A stretch of DNA of 64,000 nt from CAZJQT01 sp964604415 (GTDB lineage: Bacteria > Patescibacteriota > Saccharimonadia > Saccharimonadales > CAZJQT01). The first letter of the stretch is position 1. Every line of letters starts with the position of its first letter. The position numbers were made by a program, and so were the translations under genes. The notes below the pieces were generated by a model. The model had not been told where the DNA came from. It ran no database searches and was given only the letters and a program-made list of their open reading frames with translations. The stretch spans positions 15,871 to 79,870 of the forward strand of contig CAZRYT010000001.1 of the NCBI GenBank assembly GCA_964604415.1, given 5' to 3'. Positions 38,368 to 46,162 of the stretch are shown one piece after another.

Positions 38368-39236
38368 TATTGGTGCTCGCTCCTAATCTTTCCTTTCAGA
38401 GTCCTGAGCTCGTGCAGCGCCTTTACCGCTTCCTCGTGACTTGGTGGTTTACCGTGCCAGTGAAAATCGTACTCCATAAAATCAACACCCTTACCCGGTA
38501 TAGTGTGGGCAATTATCATTATGGGTTTTTCTACAATCGCCTTGGCCATGGCACAGGCATCAATCACGGCCTCAATGTCGTTGCCATCTACTTCTATAAC
38601 GTGCCAACCAAAGGCTTCCCATTTGGCTCGCAGATCCTCCAATGGCATGATTGATTCGGTTGGACCATCAATCTGGATGTTATTCCTATCAGTTATAGCA
38701 ATGATGTTGTTTAGTTTGTACTTACTGGCTAATAGAGCCGCTTCCCAAACGTTGCCTTCGTCTTGCTCACCATCGCTCATGACCACATAAACCCAGCGGT
38801 GAGTAGTTTTGTCCATGCGCATGGCGAGCGCCATACCGCAGGCTTGGCTGAGACCACAGCCTAGCGGGCCACTAGTGTTTTCCAGACCTGGCAAGCGTTC
38901 CCTCTCGGGGTGACCCTGCAGTCTGGACCCAAGTTGCCTTAGCGTCAGTAGTTCCTTTTTGTCAAAATAGCCGGCTTCGGCCATAGTGGCGTAGCGCACC
39001 GGCACACAATGTCCATTACTGAGCAGCAAAATATCACGCTCCGGCCAATCTGGTTTTTTAGGATCGTGCTTTAAGACGTCAAAGTATAGAGCTGTAAAAA
39101 TGTCAGTGAGCCCCAGTGGCCCAGCCGAGTGTCCACTACCAGCCTGCTCAAGCATGCGGATGATGCTTTCGCGAATAGCTTCGGCTTTGAGCTCAAGGTC
39201 TCTTAGACTAAGTGGTTTTGCCATTTTTATGTCCAA
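38367..39236 (-). CDS. Transketolase, N-terminal subunit
   Basis: The thiamine-diphosphate-binding half (289 residues). The ThDP motif reads SDGEQDEGNVWEAAL...DRNNIQ; the first Gly of the common GDG is Ser here. SGHSAGPLG and GHPER match substrate- and cofactor-binding loops. Translation could start at 39236 or at MAKPL (39224); both overlap rpe. Split transketolases are usual in archaea and common in CPR bacteria. Confidence 0.93.
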   Translation of the reverse strand: MDIKMAKPLSLRDLELKAEAIRESIIRMLEQAGSGHSAGPLGLTDIFTALYFDVLKHDPKKPDWPERDILLLSNGHCVPVRYATMAEAGYFDKKELLTLRQLGSRLQGHPERERLPGLENTSGPLGCGLSQACGMALAMRMDKTTHRWVYVVMSDGEQDEGNVWEAALLASKYKLNNIIAITDRNNIQIDGPTESIMPLEDLRAKWEAFGWHVIEVDGNDIEAVIDACAMAKAIVEKPIMIIAHTIPGKGVDFMEYDFHWHGKPPSHEEAVKALHELRTLKGKIRSEHQ

Positions 39237-39912
39237 TTACTTCTCTTATTTTAACATAAGCGGTCTCTGGGTCTGGATCATTCATAATAAAACCACCGAC
39301 GTTTAAAACATCAACCCCAAGTTCGACCAAAAGTGGCGCATTTCTGTTGGTGATACCGCCGTCCCAACCAATTTCGGCTTCATGATGCAGACTGCGAATG
39401 GCTTTAACTTTCTCAAGCAGTAGTAAATCAGCTTTGCCGCCATGGTAACCCAGCTTACCACTGAAAATTAAGACGTGGTCAAAGCTATACAAATACTTTT
39501 CGGCTTTTTCGACCGGGGTATCAGCCAGCAAAGCCAATCCGGCTTTAATGCCGGCCTTATGCAGGTGAGCCGCAAACAAGCTGTGATCAACTTTTGCCTC
39601 GGCGTGGATCACCACCAGGTGAGGTTTTAGCTCAATTAGTTTTGCCATGGCCGTCGCTGGTAATTGATACATCAGATGAATGTCGGCTTTGACACCATGC
39701 GGCCACCAAACATGCTCTAGCCCTGGCGAACGCGTTGGTGCAAATTGGCCATCCATCAAATCTATATGAACACGTGTGGCAAAATTAGCAACTCGCTCCA
39801 TCTGCGTCCGGTACTCATGAGTGTCGTAGGCAGTGATGGTTGGCGCAACCTGGGCCACTTTATAGCTCGTCAATTTCTTTGATACGTCTGACAAACCGCG
39901 GTGCGTCGGCAA
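39208..39912 (-). CDS. rpe: Ribulose-phosphate 3-epimerase family protein
   Basis: A TIM-barrel enzyme that interconverts ribulose 5-phosphate and xylulose 5-phosphate. VAPTITAYD, RVHIDLMDGQF (catalytic Asp and metal ligand), ADIHLMY, VVIHAEA, and IGWDGGIT followed by NVGGFI are the family blocks. The first ATG gives a 53-base overlap with rpiB; a TTG at 39873 would give a normal core and an overlap of 14, so the true start is uncertain. Confidence 0.87.
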   Translation of the reverse strand: MPTHRGLSDVSKKLTSYKVAQVAPTITAYDTHEYRTQMERVANFATRVHIDLMDGQFAPTRSPGLEHVWWPHGVKADIHLMYQLPATAMAKLIELKPHLVVIHAEAKVDHSLFAAHLHKAGIKAGLALLADTPVEKAEKYLYSFDHVLIFSGKLGYHGGKADLLLLEKVKAIRSLHHEAEIGWDGGITNRNAPLLVELGVDVLNVGGFIMNDPDPETAYVKIREVIGHKNGKTT

Positions 39913-40303
39913 ACTCAGTGTTTAGGAATGTTTCTACCAACAGATTAGCATCGTCTTTTTCAAATAATTTAGCCGGCAAGCAAAGCACATTGATATCATC
40001 GTCATTACGGCTGGATTGAATGGTTTCGCGACTATAGCCCATGGCCGCCCGGATGCCTTTGAAGCGATTGGCTGCGATACACATACCCTGGCCACTACCA
40101 CAGATCAAAATGCCACGCGGGTCGCTATCACCACTGGCTAGCATGCCATTGACTACCTTGCTGGCAAAGACTGGAAAATCGTCATCAACATCCAATTTTT
40201 TATCGCCATCGTCAACCACATCATAGCCAGCCTTTTTAAGATAACGCAAAAGTGTGTTCCTAAGATAGAAACCTTGGTGATCTGCCCCGACAAAAACCTT
40301 CAT
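39860..40303 (-). CDS. rpiB: Ribose-5-phosphate isomerase B
   Basis: A 147-residue RpiB/LacAB protein: GADHQGF at the N terminus, ILICGSGQGMCIAANRFKGIRAA with the catalytic Cys, and SRNDDDINVLCLPA. It supplies ribose 5-phosphate and feeds the epimerase and transketolase encoded next. It opens the rpiB-rpe-tkt-tkt-fba-pfkB run, and a structured segment lies just upstream. Confidence 0.94.
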   Translation of the reverse strand: MKVFVGADHQGFYLRNTLLRYLKKAGYDVVDDGDKKLDVDDDFPVFASKVVNGMLASGDSDPRGILICGSGQGMCIAANRFKGIRAAMGYSRETIQSSRNDDDINVLCLPAKLFEKDDANLLVETFLNTEFADAPRFVRRIKEIDEL

Positions 40304-40325
40304 TTATTTCAACCTAAATAAGCGA

Positions 40326-40416
40326 GTATTTTTCACGAAAGAGACTAAGGCGAAACGCGAACCGGAGTAACCAACTGGATTACTCCGCGTGGGAGTGGTC
40401 TCTTGAGGAAGAATAC
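40326..40416 (-). ncRNA. Candidate structured RNA element between gap and rpiB
   Basis: Three nested complementary blocks are seen: 40326-40334 with 40408-40416 (9 bp, one G-T), 40339-40345 with 40398-40404 (7 bp), and 40363-40370 with 40380-40387 (8 bp, 9-base loop). Together they fold about 91 bases that contain no gene. On the minus strand it is the leader of rpiB, ending 23 bases before its ATG and starting 7 bases after the gap stop. I do not recognise a known riboswitch. Orientation is inferred from the genes. Confidence 0.5.
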
Positions 40417-40422
40417 GAGCGT

Positions 40423-41439
40423 TCATGATTGCAATTGCTTCCCAGCCTCGGCTGTCATTTCCACCAAACGGTTAGAATAGCCCCACTCGTTATCGTACCA
40501 AGCCACGACTTTGAGCATATTGCCGCCGATAACAGCCGTTAAGTTCAAATCAACAATTGCCGAATGGCTATTACCAATAAAGTCGCTACTGACTAATTCT
40601 TCTTCAGTCACTGTCAGAATACCCTGAAAGTATGGATTGGCGGCGGCAGTTTTAAAAACCTCATTGACTGCCTCGACTGTGACTGGTTTTTTGGTGATGA
40701 TCACGAAGTCACTCAGGCTGACCACCGGCGTTGGTACGCGTATGCTCAAACCACCAAAAACTCCCGTTAAAGCCGGTAAAGCTTTGGCGGCGGCAATACT
40801 GGCACCCGTACTAGTCGGCACGATGTTCTCAGCAGCACTACGTGCTTCACGTAAATCTTTAGCTGGTGCGTCCTGCAATTTCTGGCTAGCAGTGTAACTA
40901 TGGACGGTGGTCATCATGGCTTTTTCGATACCAAAATTACTTTCAATAATAGCCGCCACCGGTGTAATACAGTTAGTCGTGCAGCTAGCGTTAGAAATTA
41001 CTTGGTGGTCGGGATTTAAGTCTTGCTCATTAACCCCCATAACATAGGTGTCATGATGAGTGTCGTCCTTTTCTGGGGCAGACAACACGACTCGCCTAGC
41101 ACCAGCTTCAATGTGCTTGAGCAAGTCCTCATGTTTAGTGAAAAAGCCAGTTGCTTCAATTACGACCTCAACGCCCATTTCCTTCCATGGCAATTTGGAT
41201 GGATCTTTCTCGGCCAATACTTTGATGGCCTGGCCAGCCACTATCAAGTGACCATCATCAGAGGTAACTTCACGGCTATAAACTCCGTAATTGCTGTCAT
41301 GTTTCAATAAATGTGCCAAAGTTTTTGGGTCAGTCAGGTCATTAATGGCTACAATCTCCAGATCGGCCCGTTCAAAAGCAATTTTAAAGGCGTTGCGCCC
41401 GATGCGCCCAAAGCCATTTATAGCAATCTGTGTTTTCAA
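40423..41439 (-). CDS. gap: Glyceraldehyde-3-phosphate dehydrogenase
   Basis: The glycolytic enzyme, 338 residues. NGFGRIGRNAFK is the NAD-binding loop, SNASCTTNCITP holds the catalytic Cys, HSYTASQKLQD the catalytic His, and WYDNEWGYSNR the C-terminal signature. The start is TTG at 41439, preceded by GAGGTG. It is read before the pentose-phosphate genes on the same strand. Confidence 0.97.
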   Translation of the reverse strand: MKTQIAINGFGRIGRNAFKIAFERADLEIVAINDLTDPKTLAHLLKHDSNYGVYSREVTSDDGHLIVAGQAIKVLAEKDPSKLPWKEMGVEVVIEATGFFTKHEDLLKHIEAGARRVVLSAPEKDDTHHDTYVMGVNEQDLNPDHQVISNASCTTNCITPVAAIIESNFGIEKAMMTTVHSYTASQKLQDAPAKDLREARSAAENIVPTSTGASIAAAKALPALTGVFGGLSIRVPTPVVSLSDFVIITKKPVTVEAVNEVFKTAAANPYFQGILTVTEEELVSSDFIGNSHSAIVDLNLTAVIGGNMLKVVAWYDNEWGYSNRLVEMTAEAGKQLQS

Positions 41440-41508
41440 TTTTACCCACCTCGTCTATATTCAGAGATTATTGTACGAGCTCATAAGGTTAAGCGCAATA
41501 TTTATAGC

Positions 41509-41952
41509 CTAGCCGGCCGGAATTAATTCCTCTATGACACTAAAGTCGGTAATTGTACTAAGGGGTACGATCTCGTAATCTTCTCCCCAGGTCGGATAAG
41601 TCACCAGAGCTATCCATCCTTGGTTAGTCTCCTGTGTCTCTATAACTTTGCAACCTTGGTAATCAATTGGTTTCATTTCTTGATCGGTCAACGAATAACA
41701 TGGCACGGTCGTGATAGCTTTATTGCCATCTGGGCTGATACGTACACAGGCATGACTGGTCGGCGTGCCTTTAAATTGCAGTCTTTCATCAGTCATTTTG
41801 CCTAGCATTGCAGCAAAGGCTAACATGTCCAAAGCATGTTTTTGGCGAGCTTCGTGAACAGCGTCTTGTGATGCCTGTTGCCGCGCGAACAATTCTTCAA
41901 TTGTAGCCAATGGGCGTGCTTCAACCCGCTCACCTGGGAATTCCTCTCCCAT
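41509..41952 (-). CDS. Hypothetical protein (147 residues) after ppa
   Basis: I do not recognise this protein. The first half is helical and charged, the second half beta-rich with three cysteines (CVRIS, VPCYSL, GCKVIE) at irregular spacing. Its ATG overlaps the stop of ppa by one base, so the two are translated together. Confidence 0.7.
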   Translation of the reverse strand: MGEEFPGERVEARPLATIEELFARQQASQDAVHEARQKHALDMLAFAAMLGKMTDERLQFKGTPTSHACVRISPDGNKAITTVPCYSLTDQEMKPIDYQGCKVIETQETNQGWIALVTYPTWGEDYEIVPLSTITDFSVIEELIPAG

Positions 41953-42485
41953 TAGTTTTTATCCTGATAGCGTTTGACGCAAGCGGTAATGATCTTCTGG
42001 GCCTCGTCTGCATCACCCCAGCCGACAACTTTAGTGCTACCAGGCTTTTTCAGATCTTTGTAGTGATTAAAATGATGTTCAATCTTTTGCTTCCACTGAT
42101 CGTGCAGGTCATCTAAGGACTTAATGGCATCGCCAGTATTGCGGTCATCAGCTGGTACACAAACAATCTTGTGATCATTGTCACCATCATCAACAAAATT
42201 TAGCACACCAACTACCTTGGCTTTTAAGTAAACGCCAGTTGGAATCGGGTCATTGGTCAGAACCAAAGTATCAAGCTCGTCACCGTCATCGTCCAGAGTC
42301 TGAGGTATAAAACCATAGTTGCAAGGCTTAGCGAAAATACTTGGCTCAACGCGGTCTAGCTCAAATATAGCCAGTTCTTTATTCCACTCAATCTTGAGTG
42401 TTGACCATTTGGGAATTTCAATAACAGTGTTGATGACACCGCCATCAACATCACCAGCGTCCAAAATTTTATTAAAATCAGCCAA
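41952..42485 (-). CDS. ppa: Inorganic pyrophosphatase (family I)
   Basis: A soluble, magnesium-dependent pyrophosphatase that pulls biosynthetic reactions forward. The signature DDGDELDTLVL has the metal-binding acids; KPCNYGFIPQTL and DDGDNDHKIVCVPADD complete the active site. The 177-residue length is usual. The start is TTG at 42485 with GGAGA nine bases upstream. It is divergent from the glycerophosphodiesterase gene with 43 bases between. Confidence 0.95.
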   Translation of the reverse strand: MADFNKILDAGDVDGGVINTVIEIPKWSTLKIEWNKELAIFELDRVEPSIFAKPCNYGFIPQTLDDDGDELDTLVLTNDPIPTGVYLKAKVVGVLNFVDDGDNDHKIVCVPADDRNTGDAIKSLDDLHDQWKQKIEHHFNHYKDLKKPGSTKVVGWGDADEAQKIITACVKRYQDKN

Positions 42486-42528
42486 TGTAATATCTCCGAT
42501 TAATCAGTAATATTGTACACTACCTTTC

Positions 42529-43212
42529 ATGCACATCATCGGCCACAGAGGCGCGGCTGGTTTAGAGTTAGAAAATACTATGGCCAGCATCCAAGCTGCC
42601 TTAAATTATAGGGTTGAAGCTATAGAGATCGATGTCCGTAAAACTAAAGACAAACATTTGGTACTGTGTCATGACGCCGATCTTCAAAGAGTGGCTGACG
42701 ACCAGCGTAGAGTTCGTGAACTTACACTCAAACAGATTCAGAAAATACCACTTCTAACTGGGGCTGTGATCCCGACCCTTGAGGAAGCATTGGAGCTAAT
42801 TGGAGATAGACCAGTTGTCATAGAGCTAAAAGAGAGTGGTTGTTTGGATATTTTAATAGCAGTGCTAAAAAATTTCCCTGAGGCCAACATTTCCGTGGCG
42901 TCATTCAAACATGCTGAACTAGTTAAGTTAAGCCAATTGCAGACCGGGATCAAGGTGTATGGCCTGGAAAGAACTAAGCCATTCGATATTATTCATAACG
43001 CCAAACGCTTGGGTTTGAACGGTCTTGGTCTAAATTACTGGCTATTAAACCCTTTAACTTATTGGCTGTGTCGTCGAGCTAACCTAGATATTTATATTTA
43101 TACGCTAGACAACGCTATTCTAGCTCGGGCAATATCAACGCTGTATCCAAAGGTTTCAATTTGCACCAACTTCCCAAACCGGTTTGTCCGCAAAGTGCCC
43201 CGATCTGTCTAG
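42529..43212 (+). CDS. Glycerophosphodiester phosphodiesterase family protein
   Basis: Hydrolyses glycerophosphodiesters to glycerol 3-phosphate and an alcohol. The 227 residues show HRGAAGLELENT (catalytic His and metal Glu), EIDVRKTKDKHLVLCHDADLQR (second His), and VVIELKE. No signal peptide, so cytoplasmic. It may recycle host lipid headgroups. TACACT ends 7 bases before the ATG. Its end overlaps the MarR gene by 4 bases. Confidence 0.9.
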   Translation: MHIIGHRGAAGLELENTMASIQAALNYRVEAIEIDVRKTKDKHLVLCHDADLQRVADDQRRVRELTLKQIQKIPLLTGAVIPTLEEALELIGDRPVVIELKESGCLDILIAVLKNFPEANISVASFKHAELVKLSQLQTGIKVYGLERTKPFDIIHNAKRLGLNGLGLNYWLLNPLTYWLCRRANLDIYIYTLDNAILARAISTLYPKVSICTNFPNRFVRKVPRSV

Positions 43213-43649
43213 TTGCTTGGTTTAGCTAGATCGGCTACAACTCGTATGTAGTTTTCTGTCTTGTTCTTTGGTATATCTTTAAACCAGTCATTAATAGCTT
43301 CTGCAACATCAGACTCAAGCCTGAGTAGCGTACGCCGACCGCGGATAGTGACAATAACTTGACGACCACGCCGATCTTTTATTAATATTTTCTGTTTAAC
43401 AAAGCGTAGTTTGGTGAGTGTTGAGACTAAGGCTGTCACCTGCGGCAGGGTGACATCAAGCGAGTTTGCAATTTGTGACATGCTGACGCCCTGTTTGGGG
43501 CCAGCTGCAATAACGTTCAGAGCCAACCATTCCATGATACTGAGACGACTTTTAGATAGACGGTCAGCTACTAGGCTGCGCATTGCCCTATCAGCACGAG
43601 CATGGTTCAGACACAACTCATACATGGATGGCAAAACACTTTTACTCAT
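43209..43649 (-). CDS. MarR-family transcriptional regulator
   Basis: A 146-residue winged-helix repressor. Residues about 35-105 follow the MarR pattern: MSQIANSLDVTLPQVTALVSTLTKL as helix-turn-helix and RQVIVTIRGRRTLLRLE as wing. The ligand is unknown; thioredoxin reductase is the next gene on the same strand upstream, which would fit redox sensing, though no conserved cysteine is present. Confidence 0.86.
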   Translation of the reverse strand: MSKSVLPSMYELCLNHARADRAMRSLVADRLSKSRLSIMEWLALNVIAAGPKQGVSMSQIANSLDVTLPQVTALVSTLTKLRFVKQKILIKDRRGRQVIVTIRGRRTLLRLESDVAEAINDWFKDIPKNKTENYIRVVADLAKPSN

Positions 43650-43845
43650 GAACTAATTTTGTCAATAAAACTTCAGCTTGTAAAGTATCCACAGTTACGC
43701 ACCGCACTGGCCTGCTTTGTTGCAGAGCCACAAACTCTGCGAGTGCTCTTGGCCCTAAATCCATTTTTTCTTTTCGGTACTCACTCAACGTATAGCAAAT
43801 ACGTATTGTTGCGTTCCTCAAGAACAAAATGAATTTTGGTCTCAA
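43642..43845 (-). CDS. Possible small protein overlapping marR start
   Basis: A TTG-initiated frame of 67 residues, or 40 residues from an internal ATG at 43764, whose stop overlaps the marR ATG by 8 bases in the manner of translational coupling. The sequence has no recognised motif and no clear ribosome-binding site. It may be only the leader of marR. Confidence 0.3.
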   Translation of the reverse strand: MRPKFILFLRNATIRICYTLSEYRKEKMDLGPRALAEFVALQQSRPVRCVTVDTLQAEVLLTKLVHE

Positions 43846-43863
43846 GTGCGCAAACTGTGAAGC

Positions 43864-44802
43864 CTAAGATCTTTCCATGTCTTCTAGGCGTTTGCGGATC
43901 ATCAGCGCTGCTGTTGCTCCTTCGCCAGCGGCGCTAGCGATTTGCATGGTGGCACCACTACGAACGTCACCAGCTGCAAAAACGTTCTTCATACTAGTTT
44001 CCAGACTACTGTCAGTCTTGATCATGCCAATTTCATCTAGCTCGAGCTTGCCCTTTAGAAATTCCGTATTCGGCTTAAGGCCAATAAATACAAATACGCC
44101 ATCAGTCGGGAACTCAACCTTTTTGTCTTTGGCTATGTCAGTACCAACCACTTTGACAACGTGACTATCCTGGCCAACAATTTCATCGGTTGTTACGCCC
44201 AAATGAACTGTTATTTTATCTTTGTGCTTTTCCAGCTCCTGGATCAAAATGTCACTGGCTTTTATCGTGCTACGCACAAGTAGGTCTATGTGACTAGCGA
44301 ACTTGGTTAAAAACAGCGATTCCTGAACGGCCGAATTGCCACCGCCAGCTACCACCAGACGTTTGTCTCGGTAGAACGCACCGTCGCAAGTGGCGCAGTA
44401 GTGCACCCCACGGGCATAGTATTCTTGCTCGCCCGGCACACCTAGTTTCTTATAATCACTACCAGTAGCTATCAAAACCGTCTTAGCTTTGACTACGCCA
44501 TCGGTTGTGGTTAGCTCTAGTAATTTACCGTCAGGCTGGATGTCAGTAACATCACCTAGACGGATTTCGGCACCAAAGCGTTCGGCTTGCTCTCTAAGAC
44601 CATCAGCTAGCTCCAGGCCAGCTATGCCCTTAGGGAAACCGGGGTAGTTGTCTACCCAATCAGTTACGGCCGCCAAACCACCAATGGCACCTTTCTCAAA
44701 CAAGACCGTTTTGAGGTCCTCTCGGCAGGTGTAAATAGCTGCCGCCAGATTAGTTGGCCCAGCTCCCACCATAGCAACGTCGTAGACTTCTGTCTCGCTC
44801 AT
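43864..44802 (-). CDS. trxB: Thioredoxin reductase
   Basis: Flavoenzyme that reduces thioredoxin or glutaredoxin-like proteins with NADPH. The 312 residues show the FAD loop GAGPTNLAAAIY, redox centre CATCDGAF near residue 133, the NAD(P) loop GGGNSAVQE, and AAGDVRSG near the end. TATAAT ends 9 bases before the ATG. The glutaredoxin-like gene upstream is a likely partner. Confidence 0.95.
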   Translation of the reverse strand: MSETEVYDVAMVGAGPTNLAAAIYTCREDLKTVLFEKGAIGGLAAVTDWVDNYPGFPKGIAGLELADGLREQAERFGAEIRLGDVTDIQPDGKLLELTTTDGVVKAKTVLIATGSDYKKLGVPGEQEYYARGVHYCATCDGAFYRDKRLVVAGGGNSAVQESLFLTKFASHIDLLVRSTIKASDILIQELEKHKDKITVHLGVTTDEIVGQDSHVVKVVGTDIAKDKKVEFPTDGVFVFIGLKPNTEFLKGKLELDEIGMIKTDSSLETSMKNVFAAGDVRSGATMQIASAAGEGATAALMIRKRLEDMERS

Positions 44803-44825
44803 ATTTACTTAATTATAACTTACTT

Positions 44826-45074
44826 CTAGCCGATAGCCGGCGCTAATTGAGCCAGATTGTAGCCAACTACCACTTGGCGCGAATCATCCTGCTTGGTAAC
44901 AACTGTAACCGGTACGCTTAGTGAACCACTCAACGCGAAAGCTTCCTGCTGACGATCTGGGTTTTGATCCAGGTTAACTTCCTCGTAGTTAAACCCCTTG
45001 GCTCCCAACCAACGTTTCACCATGACACAGTAGGCGCAGGTGTCAGTGGTAAAGATCGTGATATTTTTGACCAT
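44826..45074 (-). CDS. Glutaredoxin-like protein
   Basis: An 82-residue thioredoxin-fold protein with CAYC at residues 13-16 and the cis-Pro motif SVPVTVV, like NrdH or glutaredoxin. It is probably reduced by the neighbouring TrxB, because no glutathione system is visible. AAGGA precedes the ATG. Confidence 0.88.
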   Translation of the reverse strand: MVKNITIFTTDTCAYCVMVKRWLGAKGFNYEEVNLDQNPDRQQEAFALSGSLSVPVTVVTKQDDSRQVVVGYNLAQLAPAIG

Positions 45075-45195
45075 TTCTTTAGTCCTTTATTTAGTTTTGT
45101 TAGTTATTTTTTAAACGTAACCCTTATTGTATATGGTGCATGGGGTAGAATGCAAGACGCTATATGTTGTGTTTTTTTATCTATTTATCCACCAT

Positions 45196-45711
45196 TTATG
45201 GATTTTGAACAGCAATTAACTCAACGTCAAAGACCATATCTGCGTTGGCGCGAATGCCCTGCGGAGGTGATGCGCCATAGGCCATTGCCGCTGGGATCAA
45301 TAATCTTCGTTTGCCACCAGTTTTCATGCCAGGAATACCCTGTGTCCATCCTTGGATTACGCCATCAAGAGCGAAGGTTATTGGCTGACCACCGTGTAAG
45401 TCAGAACTATCAAAAATACTGCCATCAGAGGCGTAAGCACCAGTGTATTTTACGGTTACTTTTGAGCTACTGGTAACGACTTCACCTGTTCCGACCTGTG
45501 TATCCGTCGTTTGTAAACTATCAATTTTACTGATTGGGTTGAAATTACTCAGCTTTTGCATGGGTGCTCCTTGATTAGTTTGATTTGTCTGTGGGTTAGT
45601 CTGGTTGCTTTGGTGCATTTGCCAGAGTATGCCAGCCGTTATCGCCACTGTTGAGCCCAAGAATAACAAGGCCCCAACCAGTGCAAATATTCTATGGTGT
45701 AGTCTAGCCAT
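45196..45711 (-). CDS. FKBP-type peptidyl-prolyl cis-trans isomerase, membrane-anchored
   Basis: A perfect AGGAGG eight bases before 45711 fixes the start there (171 residues) rather than at 45732. Residues about 8-28 form a signal anchor, then a Gln/Asn/Thr-rich linker, then a full FKBP domain with VTVKYTGAYASDGSIFDSS, VIQGWTQGIPGMKTGGKRRLLIP and MAYG. It should help extracytoplasmic proteins fold. Confidence 0.92.
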   Translation of the reverse strand: MARLHHRIFALVGALLFLGSTVAITAGILWQMHQSNQTNPQTNQTNQGAPMQKLSNFNPISKIDSLQTTDTQVGTGEVVTSSSKVTVKYTGAYASDGSIFDSSDLHGGQPITFALDGVIQGWTQGIPGMKTGGKRRLLIPAAMAYGASPPQGIRANADMVFDVELIAVQNP

Positions 45712-45721
45712 ATTTATCCTC

Positions 45722-46159
45722 CTAAAATTCAATCGGCGCCTGTGGCCAACCCGATTTTACCGCTTCTAATATACGTCTTTTTAAATTTTCTGACAAAAAC
45801 GGCAAATTTTCTAGATCGCTAATTTTTACCCAGCCTGGTTGGTACAAGTTCTTGCCCATCTTATTTATGTGATCTTCTTCTGAGCCGGGTTGAAGAGTTG
45901 GTTCACCACCGGCAAAATCACATAGGAATATCAGCTGGTCACCGTATGGTACGCCAGCATGTTCAACAAAAACCATGCGCGGGTTGCTGATTGTTAGCTG
46001 AGTTTCTTCACCGACCTCGCGTTCCAGGGCCTGTTGCGGTGTCTCGCCTAACTCAATATTACCGCCTGGCAAAGTGTCATACTCCTTGCCAAATTTGTTG
46101 CGATGCATGACAAGTAACTTGTCGTTATTGATAACAATTGCTCTGACGGCTCGTCTCAT
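45722..46159 (-). CDS. Nudix hydrolase
   Basis: A second Nudix protein, 145 residues, with GGNIELGETPQQALEREVGEETQL. One deviation from the strict box: REVGEET in place of RExxEExG, so the final Gly is Gln or Leu. The substrate is unknown. TAGAAT, which overlaps the pheT stop, ends 7 bases before the ATG. Confidence 0.85.
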   Translation of the reverse strand: MRRAVRAIVINNDKLLVMHRNKFGKEYDTLPGGNIELGETPQQALEREVGEETQLTISNPRMVFVEHAGVPYGDQLIFLCDFAGGEPTLQPGSEEDHINKMGKNLYQPGWVKISDLENLPFLSENLKRRILEAVKSGWPQAPIEF

Positions 46160-46162
46160 GTT

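Noticed and set aside
40326..40416. T-box or known riboswitch at the rpiB leader
   Set aside because: On neither strand is there a T-box TGGnACCGCG motif or another core that I could match; kept as an unnamed structure only.
44964..45476. 170-residue plus-strand frame across the glutaredoxin-FKBP gap
   Set aside because: It is antisense to both proven genes and has no family features. The 121-base gap itself shows only AT-rich sequence and the leader of the glutaredoxin gene.
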